In this document: positions 1 to 10,600 of the stretch, in pieces
How the letters are laid out: each line of letters starts with the position of its first letter
How positions within the stretch are numbered: position 1 is the first letter of the stretch
Assembly: GCA_009602725.1 (NCBI GenBank)
Contig: WELB01000029.1
Span: 952,084 to 981,094, forward strand
Direction of reading: 5' to 3'
Length of the DNA: 29,011 nucleotides
From: Spirogloea muscicola
Lineage: Eukaryota > Streptophyta > Zygnematophyceae > Spirogloeales > Spirogloeaceae
Notes under the pieces: model-generated
Database searches by the model: none
Told to the model about the DNA's origin: nothing
Seen by the model: the letters and a program-made list of their open reading frames with translations, nothing else
Position numbers and translations under genes: made by a program

Positions 1-103
1 CCCCCGCCCCCCCTTCTCCACTCAGCTCTTTGGGGAGCAAGTCCGGCCAGGCCCACTGAGCGAACGTCACAGCGCTGCCTGCTCTGTCTGATGGGCTGAT
101 TGC

Positions 104-933
104 ATGATCTGGGCTGCTGGTGGATTGGGACAGCAGTCGGCGATGTCGCCTGACGGGCAGGCACAGGGGTACATATTTGCCGCGGCCAACCCTTCAAATC
201 AGACATCAGGACACCCCTTCATGCCAATGCCCCTGCAGTTCCCCAGGGGCCATGCTGCAGAAGGGATGCCAGAACTGCCCAACCGCCTGAGGGAGGAGGG
301 CGGAGCCTTTGTGTTCCCAGAAAGGCCGGGCCAGCCTGAGTGCCAATATTACCTGAGGACGGGCGACTGCAAGTACGGTGCGACTTGCCGCTTTCACCAC
401 CCCTCCGACAGGGCCCTGCCCTCGCCAACCTGCGTCCTCAGCCCCATCGGCTTGCCGCTTCGCGAGGTATGACAATAGGACCTGGACTAACCTCTGCTGG
501 CGCATGGAGGCCCGGCTGGGGACATCTTAGCAAGGCCGCTTCGACCCCTGCACAGGCTTTGCGCCCTACGGGCTGCTTTGTTGAGGGTGTCGCTTCCTCT
601 TGGCTGGCATTTGTGCATGCTGCCAGTCAGGGGACACTTCGCCGTGTCGGGGGGCCCGCTGACTCGAAGCGTACACACGTGCCCCTCCCCACACAGGGCT
701 CTCCTACGTGTACATTTTACAGCCGCTTCGGCATCTGCAAATATGGGCCCACCTGCCGGTATGACCATCCGATGCACATCTCCCCAGCACCTGGACCCCC
801 GGTGGCCCCTCCAACTGCCACAGTCATGGGGGTGCACAGCTTCCAGCAAGCGTCCCCGGGGAGCCAGTGTGATCCCTCGATGCCCTCTGCAGAGGGCCAC
901 ATACACAGCGTCCGGGTTTCAAGCGGCACCTGA
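104..933 (+). CDS. CCCH zinc-finger protein, ZFN/HUA1-like (3' part)
   Basis: This is a predicted RNA-binding (possibly also DNA-binding) nuclear protein. Two C-x8-C-x5-C-x3-H fingers are visible. The first is in exon 104-466, after the [10 protein letters not shown] block typical of plant ZFN/HUA1 proteins. The second is in exon 697-933 ([16 protein letters not shown], then RYDH). The intron 467-696 is GT-AG and phase 0, and joining it restores the family spacing. Plant relatives usually carry five fingers, so the first three are probably left of the window. The ATG at 104 has an in-frame stop at 89-91. The sequence upstream of a likely acceptor at 131-133 may be intron, so the true exon probably starts at 134 rather than at the ATG. 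The stop at 931-933 may also be intronic: open, phase-0-compatible segments follow at 1411-1569 and 1777-1995. The family is clear; both ends are uncertain. Confidence 0.8.
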
Positions 934-1984
934 TACCGCCGCTCCATGAGCGGCTGGTCTGTGGGTTGTGCAACCTGAGAGTCCACCCATTCTGCTCAGG
1001 AGCCCTGCGCAGTGTCGGCCTTGTTGGCCCCCGCCTCTCCATGGAGTCCCTCCTCCCTCATTCCCCTTTTAGCTCTCTATTCCCCCAGGGCACAACTTGC
1101 GACATTCACCAAGGCACCTGCTTGTCACAGAGACCACACAGGCAGCTGCGCCATGTTGCTTAGGCATCAGCAGGCAGACCCAGGCCAGCAAAGGAAGGGG
1201 GCCTTTGCTCGCCCTGTGGTTTCAGCTTGCCCTTCAGCACAGGAAAATACGGACACCGGTCAACGCCCACTGAGCATCTCCTGCCAAGAGAGCCTGGCAC
1301 ATGCTGGATCTGCTCTAGAGTGGGAGGCTCAGGCCACGGTCCTGTCGTTTAAAAGCATAGCTCTGAGGCCAGGTTTACAGCACTCATCTTGTGACCCCGG
1401 CCCCTTGCAGGCGGACATTATCATTCGTGAGCTGGGGGTGTCTGGCACCCCGGCAGACAGCGAGCTGCCAGAGCCCAGAACCCTTGCGACACCGCCCATA
1501 CCCAATAACGAGACACCCTGCTTTGCTCTGGGGTCCGACAGCAGCTGCACTTTCACTGGTACCTTGCAAGTAAGTTGATACTTGCAGAGGCTCTGTGGAT
1601 GTCTGATCTTTGTGACTAGTGTGGACAAGGCAAAGCCCGGTGCACTACAGTGCACTCTTGCTTCAAGTACCTGACTGCCCAGAAGACTCCTGCAGCAAAA
1701 TAGTGGTGCAGACTACAGCTCGCAGCTGGGTGCTTGCACTCGCCTGACCGTGCATCTCAACAGCTGCTCCCTGCAGATGAAAGCAGCGCCGCAAAGTCCG
1801 CTGGCGGGCAGCCTCACCTTCAGTCCTGTCACAATGCAGCTGGCCAGACATGAGCCAAGCTGTCTTGCCAGTCATCGAGAGCACACGGCACAAGCTGCTG
1901 TCTCTGGCAAGGGCATCATGGCTGAGCGAGGGAGGGCAGGGGGAGCCTCTTCCTGGGATCGATCTGCCTCATCCCGGCTGTCGG
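934..1984. other. Tail-to-tail region between CCCH gene and Mic10-like gene
   Basis: No independent gene is recognised here. Two segments look like possible extra 3' exons of the CCCH gene. Segment 1411-1569 has a CCCTTGCAG acceptor and a GTAAGT donor. Segment 1777-1995 has a CCCTGCAG acceptor and ends at a TGA. Both are open in the same phase-0 register as the upstream exons. Their translations are low-complexity Ser/Pro/Thr-rich sequence with no domain. Without those exons the stretch is simply the two genes' 3' untranslated sequence. I found no copies of the repeat family that fills other intergenic regions. Confidence 0.4.
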
Positions 1985-2676
1985 CTACTGACTGACGGAA
2001 ATGATTGGCCCTGGTTCCACACAGTTGGCCACACCCTCTGTCCTGCAGCAGCATACGGCAGCTGGAGTGTGCCGAGTTCGAGCCAGCACCTGGAGAGATG
2101 GCTTCTCATCAGCAGCTCCTTCCTCGGCGGGGGCGGTCAAGTAGTGCAGAGCCGGAGGTGGTGGCGGGGGTGGGTCCTTGGACGTGGAGATAGGGCCGGG
2201 TTGAGAGGACGGAGCAGCGGCGGGTGCAGTGGGGGGCCACTTGAATGAGCTGCCATCGAAGATGTGGGAGCAGTCGGTATACGCCGAGCCGAGGCCGGCG
2301 CCGGCCCCGAACGTCAGACACGCCCACCTTGACGCGGGGGCGCCTGCAGGCAGCCGCAGGGCCTGGGGCAATGAGCGCCAGCCGGCGGAGGCTGGGCAGA
2401 GGCAGCTCAGCGGGCGGCCATCGCCCGCGGATCCGGGTCTCGGCGCGTCTGCGGAGGGGCCGCCTGAGGGCTCCTCGGCTCCTCGGCCAGCTGCGCAAGG
2501 CGGCCGAGGGCTGGGGCGTGGGATGTGCGGGGCTCACGGAAGAGGAGGAGGCCGGCGGCGAGGCCGGCGAGGGAGGCGTAGACGCCGCGGCGCAGCGTGA
2601 GGTCGAGGCAGGCGTCCCACTGCGCGTCCAGGGCCAGCTCGCGGGGGCGCCCGCCCGCCGAGCCGCCCGTCGCCAT
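1985..2676 (-). CDS. MIC10: MICOS complex subunit Mic10-like protein
   Basis: Mic10 is a small mitochondrial inner-membrane protein that bends the membrane at cristae junctions by oligomerising through glycine motifs. Exon 1 (2676-2538) encodes a short hydrophilic start, WDACLDLTLRRG, and the first membrane segment (GVYASLAGLAAGLLLF). Exon 2 (2343-1985) encodes the second, with the hallmark glycine run FGAGAGLGSAYTDC and then HIFDG, as in plant Mic10/DUF543 proteins. The intron 2344-2537 has a GTGAGC donor and CTGCAG acceptor. Phase 1 joining gives 166 codons including the stop. Family members are usually about 80-105 residues. Here a Pro/Ala-rich tail of about 90 residues follows the second membrane segment, which could be real or could hide an unrecognised intron. 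The gene is divergent from CPSF160 across a repeat-filled region. Confidence 0.88.
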
Positions 2677-2849
2677 GGCGGCGGGGAGGGTGGGGCCACC
2701 GGCTGGTGGTGGTGGCGGGCGGCGGTGATAGGGCAGCGGAGGGCTCCGTCTTGGGTTGAGCTCACCTCACCTCGGGCCCGGCAGCCGCAGGGCTCGTCGG
2801 AAGGCGGCCGTGGCAGGGGGCCCGCCGCAGTGGCCTCCTCCGCTTCATC

Positions 2850-3300
2850 AACGCCTCGATCCCTCCGCCTTTATGTCCCTCCAGCGCTCCCACGCGCTTG
2901 CTTTGCACCGCCGCGCCGATCGCGCCCTTGCAGCAGCCTCTGGCCTTGCGCAGCGGGGTTGCTCTTCCTCCCCTCAGCTCATCGCGCTTCGTAATTGCTT
3001 TGTTTCTCCTTGTGCTTGTCTTTCTTAGCGCTTCCCCTGGCCCCCTTCTCGTACTTTGTTCATTCTTTTTGGGCTGGCTTTTCCAGCCCCTATCCTCGAT
3101 GGGCTTCCCCTTCTTGCTCATCTGACTTCCTACTGCTGACCCGGGGGTTACTAAGAGCGCCCTGTCTGCCTGTTACGATTCATACGTAGCTGCTCTGTTT
3201 CTTGTTGTGCTTGTTTTTCTTAGCGCTTCCCCTGGCCCCCTTCTCATACTTTGTTCCTTCTTTTTTGGGCTGGCTTTTCCAGCCCCTATCCTCAATGGGC
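2850..3300 (+). mobile_element. Degenerate retroelement 3' fragment with duplicated tail
   Basis: Positions about 2865-2996 encode a decayed copy of the window-wide C-terminal peptide (MSLQRSHALALHRRADRALAAASG). A separate LLTRGY-stop remnant sits at about 3128-3151. Two near-identical tails of about 100 bp, each with a GGGCTGGCTTTTCCAGCCC hairpin, lie at about 3000-3105 and 3198-3300. The doubled tail suggests a tandem or nested insertion. The fragment begins about 175 bp upstream of the Mic10-like start codon. Assignment to a non-LTR element is inferred from the related copies. Confidence 0.6.
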
Positions 3301-3565
3301 GAGCCCTTCCATCTTTTGTAGTAATCTGTGGTGTAGTCCTTTTCCCGGCTCCTCTTTCTCTTTTCTTCTTGGACGTTGTCCATTCTTTTTAGGGGTGGCT
3401 TTGCAAGCCCCTCTTCTCTGTGGGCGAGGCCTTCTTCCTGTCTGCCTAGCCTGTGGCTCCGCCATGAACACCTGTATGCATCTGGCTGGGTTTCACAGCC
3501 GCTCTTTTAATATCAGCAGCCGCATTCATTCTTTCTTCGTCCATGTTCACTCTTTCCAGCTGGCC
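3301..3565 (+). mobile_element. Retroelement 3' tail fragment, second tail type
   Basis: This segment has the tail sequence also seen at 14940-15050 (+) and 25960-26060 (-): GTGGTGTAGTCCTTTT, then CCGGCTCCTCTTTCT, then GTCCATTCTTTT and a hairpin (GGGGTGGCTTTGCAAGCCCC). No coding part is attached. It is followed by another tail-like piece with imperfect CTGG/CCAG pairs up to about 3565. Confidence 0.5.
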
Positions 3566-3868
3566 TTCACAAGCAAGCGCGGCCTAACTGGTGGCTGGGA
3601 GAAGTGGCACTCCCAATGGGGGCAAGGGCTGTGAAAGCCAGCCCGAAAATAATTAAAAAAGGTTCAAAGGGGCCAAATGACGGAGGGGCCTAAGAAAAGC
3701 GCTACGCAGCTACGAAGGGGCCTGAAGATGCTATGTCAGAACGGGGGAGGATGGACCACTCAGCAGTTACGAGTGAGGAGCCTCAAATCCGACAAACTAG
3801 CTGCCGGAAAACGATCCCCCTGCTGAAAGCCTGAGGCCGTAGCGAAGAGGGAGAGGCCAGTCCCAGAG
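3566..3868 (-). mobile_element. Retroelement 3' fragment, minus strand
   Basis: Reading the minus strand from about 3845 to 3755 gives a short copy of the C-terminal peptide (ASGFQQGDRFPAASLSDLRL, then LTRNC-stop). Its tail runs to 3571 and contains the AGAGCCACTT-type box (here AGTGCCACTT), the GGGCTGGCTTTCACAGCCC hairpin, and the terminal GCAAGCGCGGCC box. The copy is truncated upstream of the ASGF segment. Confidence 0.6.
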
Positions 3869-4270
3869 GGGAGCAAGCGCGGCCAGATTAACTGGTGGCT
3901 GGGAGAAGAAGTGGCTCTCCCAATGGGGGCAAGGGCTGTGAGAAGCCAGCCCGAAAAGAATTGACAAGGTTCGAAGGGGCCAAAGTACGAGCTAAGCAGC
4001 GACTGTGGGGCCTGAAGAGGCTATGGCAGAACGGGGGAGGATGGACCGCTTAGTAGTTACGAGTGAGGAGCCTCACATCCGACAGACTAGCTGCCGGTAA
4101 ACTATCCCCCTGACGAAAGCCGGAGGCCGCAGCGAGAGCACGGCCAGCACGCAGATGCAAGGCGTGGGCCATGGACCGCTGGAGGGAGACGGACAAGCGC
4201 ATACGATACACCTGAGCCCACGAGCCAGCGGCGTTGAAGTCAGCCGGCTCACCGCGCCTGCGGGACACAG
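3869..4270 (-). mobile_element. Retroelement 3' fragment with intact C-terminal peptide
   Basis: On the minus strand, 4270-4050 encodes RRGEPADFNAAGSWAQ, then YRMRLSVSLQRSMAHALHLR, then AGRALAAASGF and a final LLTRNY-stop. This matches the copy at 27860-28077 (+) almost residue for residue. The tail (4049-3870) carries the hairpin and ends at the GCAAGCGCGGCC box. The upstream end stops abruptly at 4271, where another tail fragment begins, consistent with 5' truncation or nested insertion. Confidence 0.7.
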
Positions 4271-4560
4271 CACGCCTGGGAGAGGCCAGCCCAAAAGAAT
4301 GGACAAGGTCTGAAGGAGTCGGAGTGCTAAGGACTGAGACAGCAGTAAGCGAACTCTCAGTAACCTCAGTCCCAGAGGAATGGACAGGGTCCTGAAGGAG
4401 CCGGAGTGCCAAGGAGTGCTTCACAGCCCTCGCTTCAGTCCCCTCCGTCATTGTGGCCCCTTGGACCCATTCTGTCCATTCCTTCCGGGCTGGCTGTTTC
4501 ACAGCCCTTGCCCCCATTGGGAGAGCCACATCTTCACAGCCGCTGCCGTGCAGTGATCGG
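4271..4560. mobile_element. Two opposed retroelement tail fragments next to CPSF160 start
   Basis: Positions 4271-4400 hold a minus-strand tail of the first type, with GAAGGAGTCGGAGTGCTAAG and then GACTGAGACAGCAG. The same sequence occurs at 13452-13506 and 15154-15214. Positions about 4400-4560 hold a plus-strand tail with GGGCTGGCTGTTTCACAGCC followed by CCCCATTGGGAGAGCCAC. The patch ends about 90 bp before the CPSF160 start codon and so probably overlaps its promoter or 5' untranslated region. Confidence 0.6.
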
Positions 4561-4650
4561 CGCTGCTCCTGCCCCTCCGCCAGCCGCTTCGCCGGCTCTG
4601 CCCTCCGCCGTCGCGGCCCCGCCTCGCTCGCCGCCGCCACGCCCCTGCTC

Positions 4651-7600
4651 ATGAGTTACGCAGGCTTCCGCACCCTGCACGCCCCGACTGGCGTGGATGC
4701 CGCCGCCGCCGCCTTCCTCACCCACACCGCCCGCTCCCCTCCCACCCTCCCGTGAGCCTCGCACCCGCTCCCCGCCCAGCCTCCTCCCAGCAGCTCCTCG
4801 CTGCTCCGCGGCCTCGCGCGGCTTGCTCGCTGACGCTCCTTCCGGCCTGGGGCCGGTGCGGGTGCGCACAGGGAGAGCGGCTCGCCAGGCGCTCTGCCCT
4901 TGCCGGCAGCGGAGAGCTCGCCCCGTGTCCAAGTCATGCCATGGCCGTCTTCGCGCTCCGCTGAAGGGCCGCTCCATGGTAGCCTCCACATGCCAGCCAG
5001 CCGCCCTGTCCAGAAGCGTCTCCCAGTTCTCTCCTACCATTTCCGGGACAGAGCAGCGTCTCATGACCTGCAAAGCTGTGGGGCCAGCTCAGGCTGCCAG
5101 CGGCAGGCTCTTCGAGCTGCATGCACTCTGAGCAGAGTGCGTGCTGCTCGCACTCGCACTCGCACTCGGTCGAGAGTTGCGAGGGAGCAACCAATCAGCC
5201 CCATACAATTGCTGCTGCCTGCTAGGCGGTACTGTTTTGAAGGGAGACGAGGCGGGGCGCAGTCAGGTTCTTGACGGAGCTCAACAGTTCCCTAAGTGCT
5301 GGCGGCGTTGTGTTGCAGTCGACCTGCCGCCAGACCTGGTCGTTGCCAAGGCCAACGTGCTGGAGATCTACAGGCTGTGCATGCAGCCGGGGTTGGGATC
5401 TGGCGCCGGAACCGGCGATAAGGCATTTCTGCAGCTCGTCTGCGAACACAGGTGCCGCGCTCACACTGAGCAGTAAAGAATGTATCAGCCACTGGCGTTG
5501 TCTCGCTGGTCGCCCAGTTGCTGAGCGCCAGGATGGTGCTCCGGTGGCCAGGCTGCAGGAGAACATCGAAGGTTTGGCCGTTTTGGCTGGTCAGGGGGGA
5601 GGCAGAGGGCAGCGGTGCGGCAGGCGGGACGCCCTACTGCTGGCCTTCCGCGAGGCCAAGATCTCTGTACTGGAGTTTGACGATGCGTCCCACGCCCTCC
5701 GCACCATGCAAGCCTCCTGCCCCATTCTTGGCATCTGGCTTTGCATCAGCAGGGCCGCGACTATCCCAACGCCACTCCAGGAAATACCTGCCACTGCCTG
5801 TCCTGCCCAGACTCACGCAGCATCGCGCTCTTGAGCTGCTGACACGCACATCTGCGTGCTGCTGCGCATTGCCTGACAGCTCTTTGCACTACTACGAAGG
5901 TGATGAGTGGCAGAGCCTCAAGCGAGGCCACGAGAGGTTCCCTCGAGGGCCGATCGCTCGCGCAGATCCGTTGGGACGGTGTGCAGCGGTCCTGCTCTTC
6001 CGGTGCCAGCTTGCGCTCTTCAGAGCCGCCAACCCGTCGCTTGGGCTCGGGCTCCTCCCTGGGGAAGAGGAGCCCGTAGGTGGAGGACAGGTGTCCTACA
6101 TTGCGCACCTCCGAGATATGGGGATCCCGCATGTGCGGGACTTTGTCTTCTTGCATGGTGCGAGCCCCTGTCAAGCAGAGCTCCTGCCTGCCAGCATCAG
6201 CTATGACGTTAATCTGATTTATGCCTTCTAGTATGCGCCACGATCACAGGAACTGCCTTGAGTTGCGAGCAGGGTACACAGAGCCGGTGGCGGCGGTCTT
6301 GTGGGAGGCTGAGCCGGCTTGGGCCGGAACCCTCCCGCTCTCCAAGCGCTCCAATGCCTCGCTCTCCGCCCTCAGCCTCAACACCTCCCTTCGCCAGCAC
6401 CCCATCATCTGGTCCTTCTCCGTCAGTCAGGGCTTCCTCCTCGTTCCTCCTGCCGAGCTGCTCAATCGACTACCTGACGAAGTCCGTTGAGATGCACTCC
6501 ATGTCAAGCCCAGGCGCTCAAGAAGCTGCTGTCTTGTGTCTCTGCAGGGGTTGCCCTTTGATGTGTTCAGCGTGACCGCAGTCCCTCATCCAGTCGGCGG
6601 TGTGCTAGTCTTGGGGACCAATTCGGTGCACCACTGCAGTCAAGCCCAACAGGTTTCTGTTGCAGTGAATGACTTTGGAAAAGGTCAGGAAGCTGAGGTG
6701 CCGAGGGCGTCTGTCACCACGGAGTTGGACGGTACGCAGGCAACGTGGCTGGCACCGCACGTCGCACTCCTCTCCACCAAGACTGGGGTTTTCTACCTTC
6801 TCTCCCTCATCTTTGATGGACGGTAAGACCCACTCGTTGGCTCGCAGGACTTTCAGTGCAGCGCTAGCAAGCCTTGGCCAGCGATAGGGAGGGACGGTGT
6901 GGTATGCTCAGCCTGTTTGACATGGAGTTGACACTGCGACAGGGCTGTCGTGCGTCTGGAACTATCCGAGAGCCGAGCGGCCTCACTACCTTCATGCCTT
7001 GTCACCTTGGACGGGTCCTATTTCTTCCTGGGCAGCCGCCTTGGCGACAGCCTCCTTATTCAATATGCCCCGGCCCCTCACTTACCTCTCGGCGACCAGC
7101 ATCTGAGTGATGGGAACAAAACACTGCCGGACTTGGATGTGGTATATCGCCTGGTCTCACCATGGTGCTCATGCTTGACTGTGTGGTGCGGCCCAAAGTC
7201 ATGCCACCATGTCAGCCTGATGTGGCTACGTCTTTGCGCACCTTGCAGGGTGGCCTCCTCTCACCTGCCAGCAAGAAGCGCCGTGTGTTACTGGAGGGCC
7301 AGGCGTCCATCAGTGCTGAGGAGGATCTCCTTCTCTACTCGTCATCTCCTTCTGCCGAGGGCCCAGCACCGTCCCATCTCCACCTGGACAGAAGTGGGAA
7401 GTTTGACTTTGCAGTGGTCGACTCGCTTGTCAATATCGCTCCCCTGCGTGCCTTGGCGCATGGTGTGCGGTCTGCTACCGATGCGAGTGATGGGGGAGGG
7501 GAGGGGGCTTTGCAGGACAGCCATGAGCTTGTGAGCTGCTTCACCTGGCCCCTGGCACTGCACCGTGCAACTTGGCCTTCTGTACAGTGGCATGTACGGA

Positions 7601-10600
7601 CTTCTGGGTCGTTCTGTGACCTGAGCAAGTTGGCACCGTTCGTCTGCAGCTGGCCTGTTCAGGCCATGGGAAGAATGGCAGTATATCTGTCCTCCACCGC
7701 TTCATTCAGCCTGAGGTCATCTCGGAGGTAGGTCTCTCGTCCTGCCGCTTCTGATCTCAAGCAACCGCCTTGAAGAGTGACGGCCCTCCTCATGAGCTGC
7801 AGGCTTAGTTCTAGTCTGCCACAAAACAGAGGAATCAAGCCTTGGTCCTGTGATCCTGAGGACTTGGCGCATCCCACGTGTAACCACCCGCAGGCTGCTG
7901 TTCCCAGTTGTCAAGCCATCTGGACGGTGTATCACGAGGCAGATGACCGCCCGCCCCTTCTCGAAGAAGGGCCCACTGATGCACACCACGCATACCTCAT
8001 CATGAGCTTAGAGGACAGAACGATTGTGCTGGAGACCAGGGAGGACTTAGCTGAGGTCACAGATGCAGTGGGGTATTTCAGCGAAGGCCCAACGGTCGCA
8101 GTAGGGAACTTCTTTGGCAGGAGAATGGTACTCCAGGTCTTTCGCAATGGTGTGCGGCTCCTCGATGGACCAAAGCTGGTCCAGGAGGTTGCTGTGTCAG
8201 GCGTGATGCGGGCTACAGTGCAGGACCCTCATGCTGTCCTCCAATTGGCGGATGGGAGGCTCGAGCTCGTCACTGCATGTGAGAGCTTGTGGATGCCAGG
8301 ATGGAGCACAATCTGCATGCTGAGAACATTCACTGCCTGCGCCTACTGCAGATTACGAGTCATGCAGGTTCTAGTCTGAGCAAGTTTGCTTGCACCTTTG
8401 CAGGTCTTCCAGCACATGTCGTAACCCTGTCTGACATTGACATCGGGCCTGAGAGGCCGACATGCTTCGCCCTTCACTGTGATCCAACGGAAACTGCATG
8501 GCTGGCAGCTGCTTGCAGTGCTAGTGGATCGTCAGCAGGTGGAGGCAAGGGTGAGCCTAAGGACACGGTGCATCACGGTCACTGCATACTATGTACGAGG
8601 GATGGGGCAATGGAGATCTTTGGTCTCCCTGGCTTCAAGTCTGTCTTCAGGGAGGCAAAGCTAGGGGCTGGACCAAGGGTACTCAAGGACAGTAGTGGTA
8701 AAGTACGGAGATCAGAGTCACAGGAAGTGGAGGACGTTCCTTTTGCTCAAGAAGTGTGCATGCCTGCTTGGAGAGGAGGCCATTCAAGGCAGCCATTCCT
8801 CCTTGCCCTCCTCAGCGATGGCCGATTGCTCTGTTACTGTGCGTATACTTATGACAGTCTCAAAGCTGAGGGGAATCGGAGCCGCTTGCGCTTTGTACGC
8901 CTGGCTATAGATCAGCTCCCCTGTGTAGCCCCTGAGCCCAAATCGAGACCAGCAGGATGCGTAGCAGAGGCTAGCCAGAGATTGGTGGCTTTTGACAACA
9001 TTGGGGGCATGCCAGGAGCCGTCATGATGGGGGCCAGAGTGCTTTGGCTCATGGCGGTCAGAGGCAGGTTGCGAGCACACCATCAGAAAGCGGATGCAGT
9101 CACTGTGGCCTTTGCCTCCTTGCACAACGTCCACTGTGCGCATGGCTTTGTCACTGTGAACTCCCAGGTGCGCTGTGTTGAAAACCAGGGGCACGCGACT
9201 GTCAAGGAGGTATTGAGTGCTTTGTTTGGCTCAAGCAGTTGTGACATTAGAGCATTCTGAGCTTTGCTGCATTGCTGGCTCGCCTTGCACAGGGGCAGCT
9301 CAGAATTAGCAACCTACCCCACCTGCTCCATTACGACAGCGAGTGGCCAGTGCTGAAGGTAACAAGGCCAAGCTTAGCTCCGCTTGGAGCTAGCTCTTGA
9401 AAGCCAGGCCGATCAAGGATGCAAGCACTGCTAATGTGAGGAGCTCACTTGGATCTCTTAGCTTGGACCGTTAGTCTGCTTTCAAGACTGATTGCTTGTC
9501 CAAGTCTGCTGCCCATTTGTTGCAGATTCCGCTCAGAGTCACCGCGCACGACATTGCCTTCCATGCAGACTCCAATGCCTATGTCCTGGTCACATCAACC
9601 CCTGTATGCTCTTCTTCAGAATGTCACCAGTCACTGTGGCTCATTGTCAGTGGACAAGGCAACCTAGATATAGACAAGGCAGCAGCATATAGCGAGGCTC
9701 CAAGACCTTGTATGAACCTGGACATGTGTGTTGTGACAATGCCCCTGATTGGGTCATCAAAATTGCACATGCCATGCAGGTTCCTTGTGTGCCACTGCAT
9801 CGGAGTAACATGATCACTGGGTGGCTGGTAACAGGGCAAGAGGCTGCTTGCAGAGGTAGTTGAGCAAGGAGAGGAAGGGGATGTTGACGAGGCCGACGAA
9901 GGTCAGATGGGAAAGAGCAAGGGCCAACTGGTGCCTGTGAAGCTATTTGAGGTGTGCGCTCTTAGTGCCAAGCGCGACTTTACCATCGAGCAGAATCAGC
10001 TCCTAAAGGTTGGGGAGCATGTGACGACTCTTCGCGTGCTATTCATCCAGGTGAGAGGCCTTGGCCTCTGCATAGAACTCTGCATCAATCCTTGACAAAT
10101 GGGTTCGGCAGTGCTGCATGACCAGACGCGCATGCTACAGGCTGAGGCTGGTGCCTAAGCGCAGAATCTGTCTGGTGGAGGCATCGAGGCGTTGGTGGTT
10201 GTGGGAACCATGTGCGTGCAAGGGGAGGATGTGCCAAGCAAAGGGCGCATACTCCTCTACACACTGAAGGAGTCTTCAGAAGGCGAGAAAAACAAGTTGC
10301 AGGTAGGCTTGCACACTCTCGTATAGCGGATGGGGACGGGGAGATAACACGAAGAAATCACTCTTCATCAGTGGTGTCTTCACAACATGACAGTCGCACC
10401 TGAGCTGTTTTGCCCTGCGGCCTGGTGGGCGCTGCGCAGCTGCTGGAGGTTTTGGAGAAGGAGATGAAGGGGGGGGTGACAGCTGTGGCCTCCCTTCAAG
10501 GGGCCATCTTGTTGGCCGTTGGTCCTAAGCTTGTGCTGCACTCTTGGGATGGCAAGGACATCACCGCTACCGCCTTCTACGATGCTCCACTATATGTCGT

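Noticed and set aside
2245-2994. Plus-strand 249-codon open frame over the Mic10-like exon 1
   Set aside because: It is Arg/Gly/Ala-rich and antisense to the conserved Mic10 segments. It shows no domain or splice logic.
2850-4560. Inverted GGGCTGGC/GCCAGCCC repeats as MITEs or a CRISPR-like array
   Set aside because: Units follow coding remnants ending LLTRGY-stop and vary in spacing. They behave as 3' tails, not as free foldback transposons or regular spacers.
8289-8403. Upstream part of the 323-codon frame 8289-9260 as a separate gene start
   Set aside because: The family alignment places an intron at 8279-8403. The ATG at 8289 is intronic to CPSF160.
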